Below are positions 53,970-64,000 of a stretch of 64,000 bases of DNA, one piece after another. This stretch comes from Acetobacter fabarum (GTDB taxonomy: Bacteria > Pseudomonadota > Alphaproteobacteria > Acetobacterales > Acetobacteraceae): positions 186,001-250,000 of the forward strand of contig NZ_WOTG01000001.1 in assembly GCF_011516925.1 (NCBI RefSeq), in the 5' to 3' direction. A model generated the notes under the pieces. The model was not told where the DNA came from. It saw only the letters and a program-made list of their open reading frames with translations, and made no database searches. The position numbers and the translations under genes were made by a program. Every line of letters begins with the position of its first letter. Positions within the stretch are counted from its first letter, which is position 1.

Positions 53970-54568
53970 CAGGCTTTGTCTCCCGCCGTTTTGGCATCCA
54001 GCGTTTCTATCCGCACGGAGTGGTTGGTATAGACGCAGATATCGCCTGCAATCTTCATGGCGCGGGTTACAATTTCCTCCGCCCCCAGCCCTTCTACCGT
54101 CAGCAGTGCCCGCGCTGCCGAAAGGGCGTAGTTCCCGCCCGAACCAATGGCAATAATACCGTCCTCGGGTTCAAGCACATCCCCATTGCCGGTCAGGGTA
54201 AAGGAGTGTTCTGCATCGGCCACGGCCATCATGGCCTCCAGCCTGCGCAGGTAGCGGTCCGTGCGCCAGTCCTTTGCCAGCTCCACACAGGCGCGCTCCA
54301 GCTGGTTTGGGTAGCGCTCCAGCTTGGCTTCCAGCCGCTCCAGCAGGGTAAAGGCATCTGCTGTAGCACCGGCAAACCCTGCCAGAATGGTGCCGGAAGG
54401 GCCAATGCGCCGGACCTTGCGGGCGTTGCCCTTGATCACGGTGCTGCCCAGTGTCACCTGGCCATCCCCCGCCATGGCAACCTGCGCGCCACGGCGCACA
54501 CAAAGAATGGTGGTCCCGTGCCAGCCGACGGGATCATGCGAAGACGAAGCAGAATGAAAACTATCCAT
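53969..54568 (-). CDS. hslV: HslV, peptidase subunit of the HslVU protease
   Basis: 199 residues from ATG 54568; the frame extends 12 codons upstream without support. The catalytic N-terminal threonine after processing is Thr19 in [11 protein letters not shown], so an 18-residue propeptide is removed. GNARKVRRI and [15 protein letters not shown] are the usual proteasome-beta-type segments. Operon order is hslV-hslU-sufE with one-base overlaps. The two sensor kinases lie directly upstream, 45 nt away. Confidence 0.95.
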   Translation of the reverse strand: MDSFHSASSSHDPVGWHGTTILCVRRGAQVAMAGDGQVTLGSTVIKGNARKVRRIGPSGTILAGFAGATADAFTLLERLEAKLERYPNQLERACVELAKDWRTDRYLRRLEAMMAVADAEHSFTLTGNGDVLEPEDGIIAIGSGGNYALSAARALLTVEGLGAEEIVTRAMKIAGDICVYTNHSVRIETLDAKTAGDKA

Positions 54569-54613
54569 AACACCAAGAAATAGGCGTTCTGGCGCAGGAC
54601 ACAAGGGGGTGGG

Positions 54614-56608
54614 CTATGCTGCCAGCATAGCCCTTACATCTCCCAGTAACGCATCACGCGTGTAAGGCTTGTGCAAAACGGCAACCCCTTCTGGCAGCAC
54701 GCCAAAATCCGCATAGCCGGTAACAAACAGAACCGGCAGGTCTGCACGCACATCGTGGATGCGTCGTGCGGCCTCGCCCCCGTTCATGCCCGGCATCATC
54801 ACATCCATGACCACAAGGGCAATGCCGGGGGTGGACTGCACTTTTTCCACGGCTTCGGCGCCACTTGCCGCCTCCATGACCTCATACCCAGCACGGCGCA
54901 AAAAGCCGCTGGTTACCGCGCGCACACCCGGTTCATCATCCACGACCAGAATGGTGCTGCCTGCCCCGTTTTCTGGCAGAACACGCGCTATGGTCTGCAC
55001 CGTGTTGGCTGGCACGGCGGGAATGGCAGCGGCCATTTCCTGATCCATGGCGGGGAACCATAGCTCAACGGACGTCCCACCACCGGGGGCACTATCCACC
55101 CGCACTTCTCCCCCGCAATGGCTGATAAAGCCATAGATCATGGACAGGCCAAGCCCCATGCCCTGCCCTGTTCCCTTGGTGGTAAAGAACGGGTCAAAAA
55201 TACGGGCGCGTATGTCCTCCGTCATGCCAATGCCGCGATCGGTCACCTGCACAACCACCCATGCACCGGCATGCTCACGCCCCACATGCCGCCCCAGCAG
55301 GCGCGCAACCTGACGGACAGAAACGCAGGTTTCTCCCCCTTCCGACTGGGCATCCAGCGCATTGACACACAGGCTGAAGACCGCCAGTTCAAGCTGCACG
55401 GCATCTGTCCAGACCGGGGGCAGCGGCTCTTGAGGGATATTGAAGCGCACGCTGCTAAAGCGGCTCATGCCCTCCAGACGGGATGCATCCAGCGCGCCGC
55501 GGATTTCCTCGGGCACCTTCCCCTGCTTCATGAAGGTCTGGAGGTTTTCCAGCACATCATGCATATCCACCCGCTGGCAGACCAGATGCCTCGGGCGGCT
55601 GAAGTCCAGCAGCTTGCGGGTAAGCACCGCGCCACGCCGGGCGGCTTCCATGGCGTTCTCATACAGCCGGACGACCGAGGCCTCCTTTGGAGGTTCAAGG
55701 TCCTGCACCAGTTCCAGAGAACCCTGAATAGCCGTGAGCAGGTTGTTGAAGTCATGCGCAATGCCACCGGCCAATGTGCCAATGGCCTGCATTTTTTGCG
55801 CCTGCCGCAGCCGTTGCTCCAGACTTAAAAGCTCGCTCACATCCCGGTCGATCAGAATGGAATAATCCGAGAGCATGGAGGACTGTACAGGAGTGTTGCG
55901 CAGGCTATCCAGCCTGACGCGCGTCAGGTCATGCCAGCGGGCCGGGCCATCCTGTGCCGGAAGCTGGAGCACCTGCTGGTCGCGCCCGGTCTGGGCAAGC
56001 TGACCCTGTGCTTCCTTCAGGCTTTCCAGCCGTGGGCCATCCACCAGATCCTCTTCGCGCTGGCCAATGCACTGCGCAACCGTGTGGCCCAGCTGGCTTG
56101 CCATCTGCTGGTTAAGCCGCACAAAGCAGCCCGCCTGATCCTTGACTGCAAGACCAAAGGGCAGGTTATCCAGCAACCCGCGCAGAAGCAGGCGTTCGCA
56201 CTCCAGCTCTTTTTCCAGAAAATACCGCGCAGCCGCCTGCCCGACCATGGACAGCAGGGTTTCATCATCCCACGGCTTATACGCAAAAAAGGAAATCTGG
56301 CCCCGGTTAAGGGCTGCTTCCACGGCGGAAATATCCGCATACCCCGTGAGCAGGATAGCCCCCGCCGCAGACAGGTCACGCGCATGGGCCAAAAAGACAT
56401 CACCCGTCATGCCCGGCATGCGCTGGTCGGAAACAATAACAGCAACACCGGGGTTACTGCGCAGGCGCTCAAGCCCTTCCTCCCCCGAGGAAGCGGTCAG
56501 GACCGTGTAGGCACTTTCCAGCAGGTCGGACAGTGCGACCAGAATTTCCGGCTCGTCATCCACAACGAGCACAAAAGGGCGCTGTGTTGGTTCATATAAC
56601 GTGCTCAC
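54614..56608 (-). CDS. Hybrid sensor histidine kinase: REC - PAS - HisKA - HATPase - REC
   Basis: 664 residues from GTG 56608 (GAGAGG just upstream), overlapping the end of the preceding kinase gene by 17 nt. N-terminal receiver (10-130): DDEP and phospho-acceptor Asp61 (VSDQRMPGM). Then a PAS-like region (about 140-240), H-box LAGGIAHDFNNLLTAIQG, ATP-binding motifs (DRGIGM, GQGMGLGLSMIYGF) and a C-terminal receiver with VVDDEPG and MDVMMPGMNG. No membrane segment, so it is cytoplasmic. The N-terminal receiver suggests it answers another kinase, most simply its operon partner. Confidence 0.88.
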   Translation of the reverse strand: MSTLYEPTQRPFVLVVDDEPEILVALSDLLESAYTVLTASSGEEGLERLRSNPGVAVIVSDQRMPGMTGDVFLAHARDLSAAGAILLTGYADISAVEAALNRGQISFFAYKPWDDETLLSMVGQAAARYFLEKELECERLLLRGLLDNLPFGLAVKDQAGCFVRLNQQMASQLGHTVAQCIGQREEDLVDGPRLESLKEAQGQLAQTGRDQQVLQLPAQDGPARWHDLTRVRLDSLRNTPVQSSMLSDYSILIDRDVSELLSLEQRLRQAQKMQAIGTLAGGIAHDFNNLLTAIQGSLELVQDLEPPKEASVVRLYENAMEAARRGAVLTRKLLDFSRPRHLVCQRVDMHDVLENLQTFMKQGKVPEEIRGALDASRLEGMSRFSSVRFNIPQEPLPPVWTDAVQLELAVFSLCVNALDAQSEGGETCVSVRQVARLLGRHVGREHAGAWVVVQVTDRGIGMTEDIRARIFDPFFTTKGTGQGMGLGLSMIYGFISHCGGEVRVDSAPGGGTSVELWFPAMDQEMAAAIPAVPANTVQTIARVLPENGAGSTILVVDDEPGVRAVTSGFLRRAGYEVMEAASGAEAVEKVQSTPGIALVVMDVMMPGMNGGEAARRIHDVRADLPVLFVTGYADFGVLPEGVAVLHKPYTRDALLGDVRAMLAA

Positions 56609-58388
56609 CGCGCCTCTCCTCTCCTGATTTATAGGGCACACGAATGGTAAAGCAGGCACCACCCAAGGCTCCCGAGTTTGTTATAACAATACTCCCGCCA
56701 TGGGCCTGCACAACCCCATATGCCGTTGCCAGACCTAGCCCGGTCCCCGAGCCTACAGGTTTTGTTGTAAAAAACGGTTCAAAAACGCGTTCCTGCAATT
56801 CCTGCGGCACCCCCGGCCCTGTATCCGATATCTGCAACACGTAATTTTCGGCCCCTTCGGCCTCTGCCTTTTCCAAAAAAGAGGCGATCAAAATCTGGTC
56901 CTTGCCTCTGGCCGGTGCAGAACCACCCTGTTTGCGGGCTGTTTCGCGCTGCTCCAGAATGGCGTCAGCTGCGTTGCTGACAATGTTCATGACCACCTGA
57001 TTAACCAGCGCTGCCTGGCAGACCAGTTCCGGCGGTGCTTCCAGGCGGCACTCCACCGCTATTTCCTGCCCAAGTTTGGGGGCCAGAAGTGTCAGCACCA
57101 TGGCAATGGCCTCGGGCACGTCCAGACGGCGGAACTCGCCTTCCTCCAGACGGGAAAAACGCCGCAGGCTGGCCACCAGCTCACGCAGCCTTGATAACCC
57201 GACAAGGGAGGAGGCCAGACGCTCGGCCCCTTTGGTCAGGGCAGCTTCAGCCACGCCAATATCGTTCTGCCTTACTGCCTGCAAAGCCTGCGCCATACTG
57301 CGCTTGACCGTGTTTTCATGCGCCAGAACAAAGGCCAGCGGGTTATTGAACTCATGTGCAATACCTGCTGCAAGCTCCCCCAGAGACGCCATTTTGGCCG
57401 ACTGCACCAGTTTGACCTGTGCATCAATCAACTTACGGTTAGCCGCTGCCAGATCCGCATTAACGCGGCGTAGGGCATCGGCCAGTGCCATACGGGCGCG
57501 GGCACTTTCTATATGCGCTTCCTCACGCCGGGCTTCATCCTGCAAGGTTTTGCGGCGCACAAGGCTGCTTATGCGGGCAACCAGCAGTGCGGGGGCTATG
57601 TCCGAGTCCGTCAGGTCATCCACACCGGCGTTAAACGCCAGCCGTATTTTTTCGGCCGTGAGCTGGCCATGCTCGACCACCCCCAGCACTCGCGTACACT
57701 GGCGGCTCCTGCGCCGGAAGGCTGCAACTGTCTGTGCCAGAGCAAGGCCGTTAAAGGCCGGGCAGCTCAGATCCACCACAATGCAGTCGGGCTGGATACG
57801 CCCGGCACTGACATTGGAGAGTTCAAGCCTGTCGGGGTCTTCCACCAGTGTTGCGTCCTCACCATTCTGGCGGAGCATCTGGACAAGGCGCGGCGTTTTG
57901 CCAACACTCGCCCCATCGGGCCATGCCCATAAAACGCCCCCCGGTGCGGTCACAACAGAAACACGCGGCTGACGGAACACAGCCCCTTCACGCTCGGCGG
58001 TTTCATCCCCGAACTCGCGCAGAAGTGCGCATATGCGAAAAATCAGAAAAACCGGGTCATCCGTCGCGCAAAAGCAGGCATCTGCCCCACGTTCCAGAAT
58101 TTCCCGCTCCTGCTCGGCATCATGCTCATCTACAAGCACAACCACGGGTATACCCCGCGTGGCCGATGTCAGCCGCAAGCGCTGGCATAGCTGGGCGGCA
58201 GACATATCGGGCAGGTGGTCCTGCACCACCAGAAGGCTTGGGAGTTCGGTATCAAACCCGGCAAAAACCGCGCGGCCATCTGCGGCTACGCGCACACCCA
58301 GACCACGTTTGTCCAGCTCGGCCACAAGCTGTTGTTCGCATGTTGCATTCACACCCGCGAACAGGATGGAGCAGGAAAGAAAATCCAT
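56592..58388 (-). CDS. Cytoplasmic sensor histidine kinase with two degenerate N-terminal receiver domains
   Basis: 598 residues. Residues about 8-125 and 140-265 look like receiver folds. Each keeps a possible acceptor Asp (VVQDHLPDM; IVVDLSCPAFNG), but the acidic pair that normally precedes it is replaced (LFAGVNA; VVTAPGG). A coiled coil (about 285-335) leads to H-box LAAGIAHEFNNPLAF, the N-box NIVSNAADAI and ATP motifs DTGPGVP and GSGTGLGLATAYG. No transmembrane helix. First gene of the kinase pair; followed by hslVU-sufE on the same strand. Confidence 0.85.
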   Translation of the reverse strand: MDFLSCSILFAGVNATCEQQLVAELDKRGLGVRVAADGRAVFAGFDTELPSLLVVQDHLPDMSAAQLCQRLRLTSATRGIPVVVLVDEHDAEQEREILERGADACFCATDDPVFLIFRICALLREFGDETAEREGAVFRQPRVSVVTAPGGVLWAWPDGASVGKTPRLVQMLRQNGEDATLVEDPDRLELSNVSAGRIQPDCIVVDLSCPAFNGLALAQTVAAFRRRSRQCTRVLGVVEHGQLTAEKIRLAFNAGVDDLTDSDIAPALLVARISSLVRRKTLQDEARREEAHIESARARMALADALRRVNADLAAANRKLIDAQVKLVQSAKMASLGELAAGIAHEFNNPLAFVLAHENTVKRSMAQALQAVRQNDIGVAEAALTKGAERLASSLVGLSRLRELVASLRRFSRLEEGEFRRLDVPEAIAMVLTLLAPKLGQEIAVECRLEAPPELVCQAALVNQVVMNIVSNAADAILEQRETARKQGGSAPARGKDQILIASFLEKAEAEGAENYVLQISDTGPGVPQELQERVFEPFFTTKPVGSGTGLGLATAYGVVQAHGGSIVITNSGALGGACFTIRVPYKSGEERRGEHVI

Positions 58389-58645
58389 AAATTCCGCCTA
58401 TAGCTGGACGCCTAGGCCCATCCTTTTTGCGCTTAAATCCGATTTTAAACCCATACCAAACAAAAACATCCGCCGTCTGCTCGCGAATGCGTTACCACTC
58501 CGGCGGCCTGCATCTGCCCCGCTGCAAGCATGGTGGCAAGACACACACAAGAACGGTATAAAGGCCGCTCTTTACTTGAGCAGCCTGCCCCACTGGCAGA
58601 TTGACCGACATTTCCGCCTCGGATTACCTGAAGGAACACAGGTTC

Positions 58646-59059
58646 ATGGACACGCGCACACCTATACCCGCTTCCCAGCAACCTCTTGCCATGTCCTCCC
58701 GCCAGAACACTTCGGCCTCTGCCGGGCTGCGGGTGCTGCGTACGGCCATTGGAGCCGCCTGTTATTTTGTTTTCTATTTTGTGCAGCAGATGGCCGAACT
58801 GTTTGCCCCTCTCCTGCTCATTGCAGGGGCCGCATGGGCGGCACTGCCAGCACTGGTCAAAACCCTGACCCGCACCACCGCATCAGCCGACCCGCAGGCG
58901 CATGACGCCATTGCCAGCGTTGCCAGCGCCATTCCCGAACAGATTGTACTTGCCGGGCACGAACTGACCGCCAGCGGGCTGATCTGCGATGGTCTGGGGC
59001 TTATGGCCGTGGCCGCGGCAGGCGCCACGCTGGCCATGCTGGTCGGCCGCAAGCTTTAA
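58646..59059 (+). CDS. Small membrane protein, function unknown
   Basis: 137 residues from ATG 58646; starts at 58601 or 58691 are also possible because no clear ribosome binding site decides. A hydrophilic start is followed by hydrophobic spans: ACYFVFYFVQQMAELFAPLLLIAGAAWAALPAL (one long or two short helices) and GLGLMAVAAAGATLAML near the end. The middle (about 75-110) is soluble. No family recognised. Confidence 0.5.
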   Translation: MDTRTPIPASQQPLAMSSRQNTSASAGLRVLRTAIGAACYFVFYFVQQMAELFAPLLLIAGAAWAALPALVKTLTRTTASADPQAHDAIASVASAIPEQIVLAGHELTASGLICDGLGLMAVAAAGATLAMLVGRKL

Positions 59060-59115
59060 GCGCCCACCCACACGCTTCCACCTGCCCCGCACGGCCTGCG
59101 GGGCATCAAACGGTG

Positions 59116-60180
<1,065 letters not shown>

Positions 60181-60441
60181 TCTCTTAGCAGGGCCTCTCC
60201 CTGTTGCCCCGGTCTGGCTGGAACGGCAGGCTAGGCATCAGGGCGAAAGACAAACGTAACCCCCCTTCCTATCACAGGAAAAGGCAATCCGTGCCAGCCC
60301 CCGATCCTAAAGGCACGGAGCGCCTTTTTCAATTCAGCACTGAATGGCGCTTCTCAATCGACAGTGCACGGAACAATCCGCTACAGTTGAGGGATGACTA
60401 AACTGCCTTATTTTTGTGCTTTTTTGCCCGGAAAGCGGTAA

Positions 60442-61122
60442 ATGATTCGTCTGGACAATGTATCCTGGCGCCGGGGCAAAAAGGATAGCGGGCCTGTTCT
60501 GGCCCATTTGTCCTTTGCTGTGCCGCAGGGCGGATTCCGCTGGCTGCTTGGGCCTTCAGGGGCGGGCAAGAGCAGCCTGCTCAGCCTGCTGCATCTTGAA
60601 AACCTGCCAACCGACGGACAGATGACCATTCTGGGTAAAACCGTTGCGCAGGACGAAAAGCGTGCAGCTCTTGTGCGCCTGCGCCACAGAATCGGCATGG
60701 TGCATCAGGACTATCAGCTCATGCCCGATCTGTCCGTGGCCGATAACGTGGCCCTGCCCCTGCGCCTGCAAAACCGCCCTGAGGACGAAATTCAGGACGA
60801 GGTTCACGCCATTCTCAAATGGGTGGGGCTGGGCGAGCGCCTGGATGTTCCCGCCACCCGGCTTTCAGGCGGGGAGCAGCAGCGCACCGCCATTGCGCGC
60901 GCCATTATCCACCGGCCGGGCCTTATTCTGGCGGACGAACCGACAAATGCACTGGAGGAAAGTCAGGCCTGCCGCCTGCTTGATATGTTTGCCGAACTCA
61001 GCGCCATGGGCACCACGGTTATTGTGGCGACCCACAACGAATCTCTGGTGCGCAGGCTTGAACGGCCTTTTCTGTTCCTTGAACGTGGGCGGCTGGTGGA
61101 TGAGGGAGATGCACAGGTATGA
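60442..61122 (+). CDS. ftsE: Cell-division ABC transporter ATPase FtsE
   Basis: 226 residues: [25 protein letters not shown], Walker [10 protein letters not shown], signature LSGGEQQR, Walker B ILADEPT, H-loop VATHNE. With FtsX it controls periplasmic peptidoglycan hydrolases at the septum. The stop overlaps the ftsX start (ATGA at 61119). The 260-bp gap upstream holds the palindrome ATTCAG-CA-CTGAAT (60332-60345). Confidence 0.9.
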   Translation: MIRLDNVSWRRGKKDSGPVLAHLSFAVPQGGFRWLLGPSGAGKSSLLSLLHLENLPTDGQMTILGKTVAQDEKRAALVRLRHRIGMVHQDYQLMPDLSVADNVALPLRLQNRPEDEIQDEVHAILKWVGLGERLDVPATRLSGGEQQRTAIARAIIHRPGLILADEPTNALEESQACRLLDMFAELSAMGTTVIVATHNESLVRRLERPFLFLERGRLVDEGDAQV

Positions 61123-62066
61123 CGCGGCCTTTTTCCGGCCGTAAGGATGGCCTCTCCCTTTCCGAAGCCCTGCCGGATCGCAGCCTGTTCGCGCTGGTGG
61201 CCATGATGGGCTTTCTGGCGGCACTCACTCTGGCCGGGGCCAGTGGTGCGCGGGCACTTTCCGCCCGCTGGTCAGGGGGGGCTGCCCAGTTGCTCACCAT
61301 TCAGGTACCAGATGCAAATGCTCCACTGCCCGCACAAGGTGGTGGCAGCGCCACCACAACCCGTGTGCAGGCCGTTCTGGCAGACCTTGCCAGCCTGCCA
61401 GACGGCACAGAAGTACACCAGTTAACCCCACCCGAACTGGCCCGCCTGCTGGAACCGTGGCTGGGGGAAACAGATAGCTCTGCCCTGCCGCTGCCTGCAA
61501 TTATCCGCGTTAAACTTCCACCAGACGCCAGTGTGCCTGCCACACTGGAGCAGGCACTGGGCACCCATGTTCCCGGCACCATTATGGAGCATAACGCCCG
61601 CTGGGGCGAACGCCTGCGGGCACTGGCCAACAGCCTGCTGGCCTGCGCGGGGCTGGCCCTGCTGAGTGTGGGCGGCATTGCCACCATGATAACAGGCCTT
61701 GCCACGCGCACCGGCCTTGCCACACGCAAGGATATTATTAAAACCCTGCACGGGCTTGGGGCCTCGGACAGTTATATTGCCGGCCGCTTTGCATGGCGGA
61801 CCGCAACCCTTGGCTTTGGTGGTGGGTTAAGCGGCACCCTTATGGCCTGCCTGCCCCTGTTGCTGCTCCTGCAGATGGCAGCCCCTTTTGCCAGTGCGCC
61901 GCTCACCACGCCCGACCGGCTATTGCCCCAGAACTGGCAGGCACTGGCAAACACCATACCGTCAGACATGCTGTGCGCACTGGCACTTCTGCCTTTTGCC
62001 GCAGCATTTATCTGCTGGTTTACAACTCAGGTCATGGTACGCCTGTGGCTGCTCCGCCTCCCATAA
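61119..62066 (+). CDS. ftsX: Cell-division membrane protein FtsX
   Basis: 315 residues. First helix FALVAMMGFLAALTLAGASGA, then a periplasmic domain of about 120 residues, then three helices (LLACAGLALLSVGGIATMITGL, LGFGGGLSGTLMACLPLLLLLQMA and ALALLPFAAAFICWF). This is the FtsX/MacB-type four-helix topology. It lies between ftsE (4-nt overlap) and ydcF (TAATG overlap), one tightly coupled operon. Confidence 0.9.
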   Translation: MTRPFSGRKDGLSLSEALPDRSLFALVAMMGFLAALTLAGASGARALSARWSGGAAQLLTIQVPDANAPLPAQGGGSATTTRVQAVLADLASLPDGTEVHQLTPPELARLLEPWLGETDSSALPLPAIIRVKLPPDASVPATLEQALGTHVPGTIMEHNARWGERLRALANSLLACAGLALLSVGGIATMITGLATRTGLATRKDIIKTLHGLGASDSYIAGRFAWRTATLGFGGGLSGTLMACLPLLLLLQMAAPFASAPLTTPDRLLPQNWQALANTIPSDMLCALALLPFAAAFICWFTTQVMVRLWLLRLP

Positions 62067-62674
62067 TGCGCAATGCCACGCCCCTGCCCTGCCTGACCCG
62101 GCGGTTCCTGCCTCTGGTGCAAAAAACCTGCCTGCTGGCCGCCGGGTGCTGGCTGGCCGGGTTTGTCTGGTTTGTCCATGATGCGCGCCAGCCCCCAGCC
62201 CCCACCATGCATGCTGATGGTATTGTGGCCCTGACCGGGGGCACAGGGCGGGTGGAAACATCCCTCCGCCTGCTGGCCAGCAACCCTGATGCTCGCCTGC
62301 TTATTTCCGGCGTGGACCTTCAGACATCGGTGCGCGCATTACTGCCAGCCTCTACCCCGCCAGACATGGCCGCCCGCATTACACTGGGCTATCAGGCACG
62401 CTCGACCATTGGCAACGCAACCGAAACTGCCGCGTGGGTTGCGGACCACCATATCAACAGCCTGATTATTGTTACTGCAGGCTACCATATGCGCCGCGCC
62501 ATGCTCGAACTCGGGCGCACATTGCCCGATGTGACCTTAACACCTTACCCGGTCATGCCCCCTGCCATGGACCACCCGTGGCGGCTGTCCACCCTGCGGC
62601 TGATGGGCATGGAATACATGAAGTGGCTGGGCGCACTGGCGGGCATGAAGCACAACCCCTCACTTCAGGTTTAA
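62066..62674 (+). CDS. YdcF-family (DUF218) membrane-anchored protein
   Basis: 202 residues from ATG 62066, overlapping the ftsX stop. One N-terminal membrane helix (LVQKTCLLAAGCWLAGFVWFV) and then the DUF218 Rossmann-like fold: DGIVALTGGTGRVETSLRLL, LLISGV, NATETAAWV, LIIVTAGYHMRRAMLEL. Relatives (ElyC, SanA) act in envelope and lipid-carrier metabolism. The coupling to ftsEX is a known alphaproteobacterial arrangement. Confidence 0.85.
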   Translation: MRNATPLPCLTRRFLPLVQKTCLLAAGCWLAGFVWFVHDARQPPAPTMHADGIVALTGGTGRVETSLRLLASNPDARLLISGVDLQTSVRALLPASTPPDMAARITLGYQARSTIGNATETAAWVADHHINSLIIVTAGYHMRRAMLELGRTLPDVTLTPYPVMPPAMDHPWRLSTLRLMGMEYMKWLGALAGMKHNPSLQV

Positions 62675-62692
62675 AGGTGCAGAGCCGGGAGC

Positions 62693-63553
62693 TTATGCCC
62701 CCAGCAACCCCGCATGGTGGCGCAGGTGGTCGGCCACAAAGCTCTGCACAAACCAGTAGGAATGGTCATACCCTTCATGCTCGCGGCAGATCAGGGCCTG
62801 CCCGGCTTTTTCTGCTGCGGTTACTAGGTGCCACGGCTGGAGTTCGCGTTGCAGGAACTGGTCGGCCAGCCCTGTATCCACCAGAATGGGAGCGGGATGG
62901 GTATAGCCATCCTCCAGCAGGCACACGGCATCATGCGCGCGCCATGCCGCGTGGTCTGGCCCCAGATAGGTGGAGAGCGCCTTTTTGCCCCATGGCACAA
63001 CAGAAGGGTGCACAACCGGCGCAAAGGCGGAAATGGACTTCCAGAATAGGGGGGCCTGCAAACCATGCACCAGCGCACCATGCCCACCCATGGAATGCCC
63101 CATGATCCCCCGCCTTGCACCATCCAGTGGCAGGGCGGCTTCCACCAGCAAAGGCAGTTCCTGTGCTATGTAACTGCCCATACGGTAATGCTGTGCCCAT
63201 GGCTGCCGGGTTGCATCCAGGTAAAAGCCCGCACCTGTTCCCAGATCCCAGTCCGTGTTCTCACCTTCAATACCTGCACCACGGGGGGAGGTATCTGGCG
63301 TAACCAGAGCCACGCCCAGCCGGGCGGCTTCGGCCAGTGCTGTTGCCTTGATCAGAAAAGTCTCCTGTGTGCAGGTCAGCCCGGCCAGAGCATACACAAC
63401 CGGCACTTTGCCACCCTGTTCTGCCGCTGGTGGCAAAAACACGCCAAAACGCGCGGGCAACCCCAGCACGCTGGAGGCATGTTCGTAAAACATCACGCGC
63501 CCACCATGCGCCCGGTGTTCTTCCAGCAGTGTCAGCCCTGTTGTTTCCGTCAT
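62693..63553 (-). CDS. fghA: S-formylglutathione hydrolase
   Basis: 286 residues from ATG 63553 (AAGGG about 8 nt upstream); a start at 63583 is possible. Alpha/beta hydrolase of the esterase D type: YALAGLTCTQETF oxyanion region, nucleophile Ser154 in GHSMGGHGALV, Asp in ILVDTGLADQFL and His in EGYDHSYWF. It hydrolyses S-formylglutathione to formate in formaldehyde detoxification. No glutathione-dependent formaldehyde dehydrogenase gene is adjacent. Confidence 0.92.
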   Translation of the reverse strand: MTETTGLTLLEEHRAHGGRVMFYEHASSVLGLPARFGVFLPPAAEQGGKVPVVYALAGLTCTQETFLIKATALAEAARLGVALVTPDTSPRGAGIEGENTDWDLGTGAGFYLDATRQPWAQHYRMGSYIAQELPLLVEAALPLDGARRGIMGHSMGGHGALVHGLQAPLFWKSISAFAPVVHPSVVPWGKKALSTYLGPDHAAWRAHDAVCLLEDGYTHPAPILVDTGLADQFLQRELQPWHLVTAAEKAGQALICREHEGYDHSYWFVQSFVADHLRHHAGLLGA

Positions 63554-63709
63554 CCCCACGACCCTTTTCATCTGGTCAGCCATACGTGCTCATGCTTACC
63601 ATTACCCAGCATGCACAAACCATAATCGCACTGGCAACCCTGCGATGTATTGTGTGTTAAAATGGCACCGGGCATTCCGCCCAGTGACACAGAAACCGGA
63701 GATTTTTGA

Positions 63710-64000
63710 ATGATCGTTGACCAGAAGGTCGGCTTACGCATTATCACGCGGGAAATCCTTATGGTCATCCTGCTTATGGCTGCGTGGGATCTGGTTGTTG
63801 TCATTCTTTTTCAGATTTTCCATCAGGAATGGATGGAACAGCCCAGCCTGCCCGTCTCCCTTATTGGTTCGGCACTGGCGCTGTTCATGGGCTTTCGCTC
63901 CAACAGTGCGTATGCGCGGTGGTGGGAGGGGCGCACATTATGGGGCGCCATTACCAATAACTGCCGCTCCTTTGGCCGGCAGGCCGGCACATTGCTGGGC
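63710..64000 (+). CDS. Bestrophin-family anion channel (YneE/UPF0187), 5' part
   Basis: The first 97 codons from ATG 63710 (CGGAGA about 9 nt upstream); the gene runs off the window. Two hydrophobic stretches (ILMVILLMAAWDLVVVILFQIF and LIGSALALFMGF) are followed by GFRSNSAYARWWEGRTLWGAI, the conserved bacterial bestrophin motif. These form pentameric ion channels. Nothing can be said about the rest. Confidence 0.85.
   Translation, partial: MIVDQKVGLRIITREILMVILLMAAWDLVVVILFQIFHQEWMEQPSLPVSLIGSALALFMGFRSNSAYARWWEGRTLWGAITNNCRSFGRQAGTLLG

Overview
The window looks like a chromosomal segment of an acetic acid bacterium (Acetobacteraceae, most likely Acetobacter). Three things point there: a succinyl-CoA:acetate CoA-transferase (aarC) close to sixA and the citrate synthase aarA, which is the acetic-acid-resistance locus; a complete three-subunit membrane aldehyde dehydrogenase of the AldFGH type; and alphaproteobacterial core genes such as the TrcR-type regulator, cysteine-poor L31 and DUF465 proteins. 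The DNA is GC-rich and densely coded. I see no transposase, integrase, phage gene, rRNA, tRNA or CRISPR array, so this is ordinary core chromosome with a few lineage-specific genes.

Layout: 1-545, end of a GDPD-like gene. 676-5656, aarC (minus), then metallophosphatase, chorismate mutase, sixA and aarA. 5851-10001, a small Cys-tailed protein, pyrE-murI, a long-chain polyprenyl diphosphate synthase and a tRNA-type methyltransferase. 10023-13054, nrdAB (minus) behind a pair of NrdR-like boxes. 13246-20300, a Gfo/Idh/MocA oxidoreductase, secDF, a lipoprotein, mscL, rpmE, an hsp20 gene behind a ROSE-like RNA thermometer, trcR and a DUF465 gene. 20531-30188, a second DUF465 gene, purEK, two translationally coupled RadC paralogues, uvrD/pcrA-prmA, an aminopeptidase P and an NAD-type isocitrate dehydrogenase. 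30269-39003, a FUSC exporter with its LysR regulator, prfC, rpsD, hdeD and a Na+/H+ antiporter with a cyclic-nucleotide-binding tail. 39250-46797, an orphan solute-binding protein preceded by two tiny envelope proteins, an orphan pstS, pheTS, rplT and rpmI. 47344-51492, the aldehyde dehydrogenase operon downstream of a perfect FNR-type box. 51633-58388, a secreted protein of unusual composition, sufE-hslU-hslV and two unusual sensor kinases. 58646-64000, a small membrane protein, an MJ0042 zinc-ribbon protein with a (Glu-Pro)n hexanucleotide repeat, ftsEX-ydcF, S-formylglutathione hydrolase and the start of a bestrophin-family channel.

How the genes work together: aarA, aarC and the NAD-type isocitrate dehydrogenase are TCA-cycle steps, and AarC lets the cycle consume acetate directly. 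The aldehyde dehydrogenase makes that acetate at the periplasmic face. HdeD, MscL, the antiporter and the FUSC exporter are plausible envelope and pH-stress genes. The most interesting regulatory signals, all read directly from sequence, are the FNR-type box before the aldehyde dehydrogenase operon, the ROSE-like element before hsp20, the NrdR box pair before nrdA and a LysR operator before the FUSC gene. The most interesting protein-level observation is the MPN+/MPN- like RadC pair.
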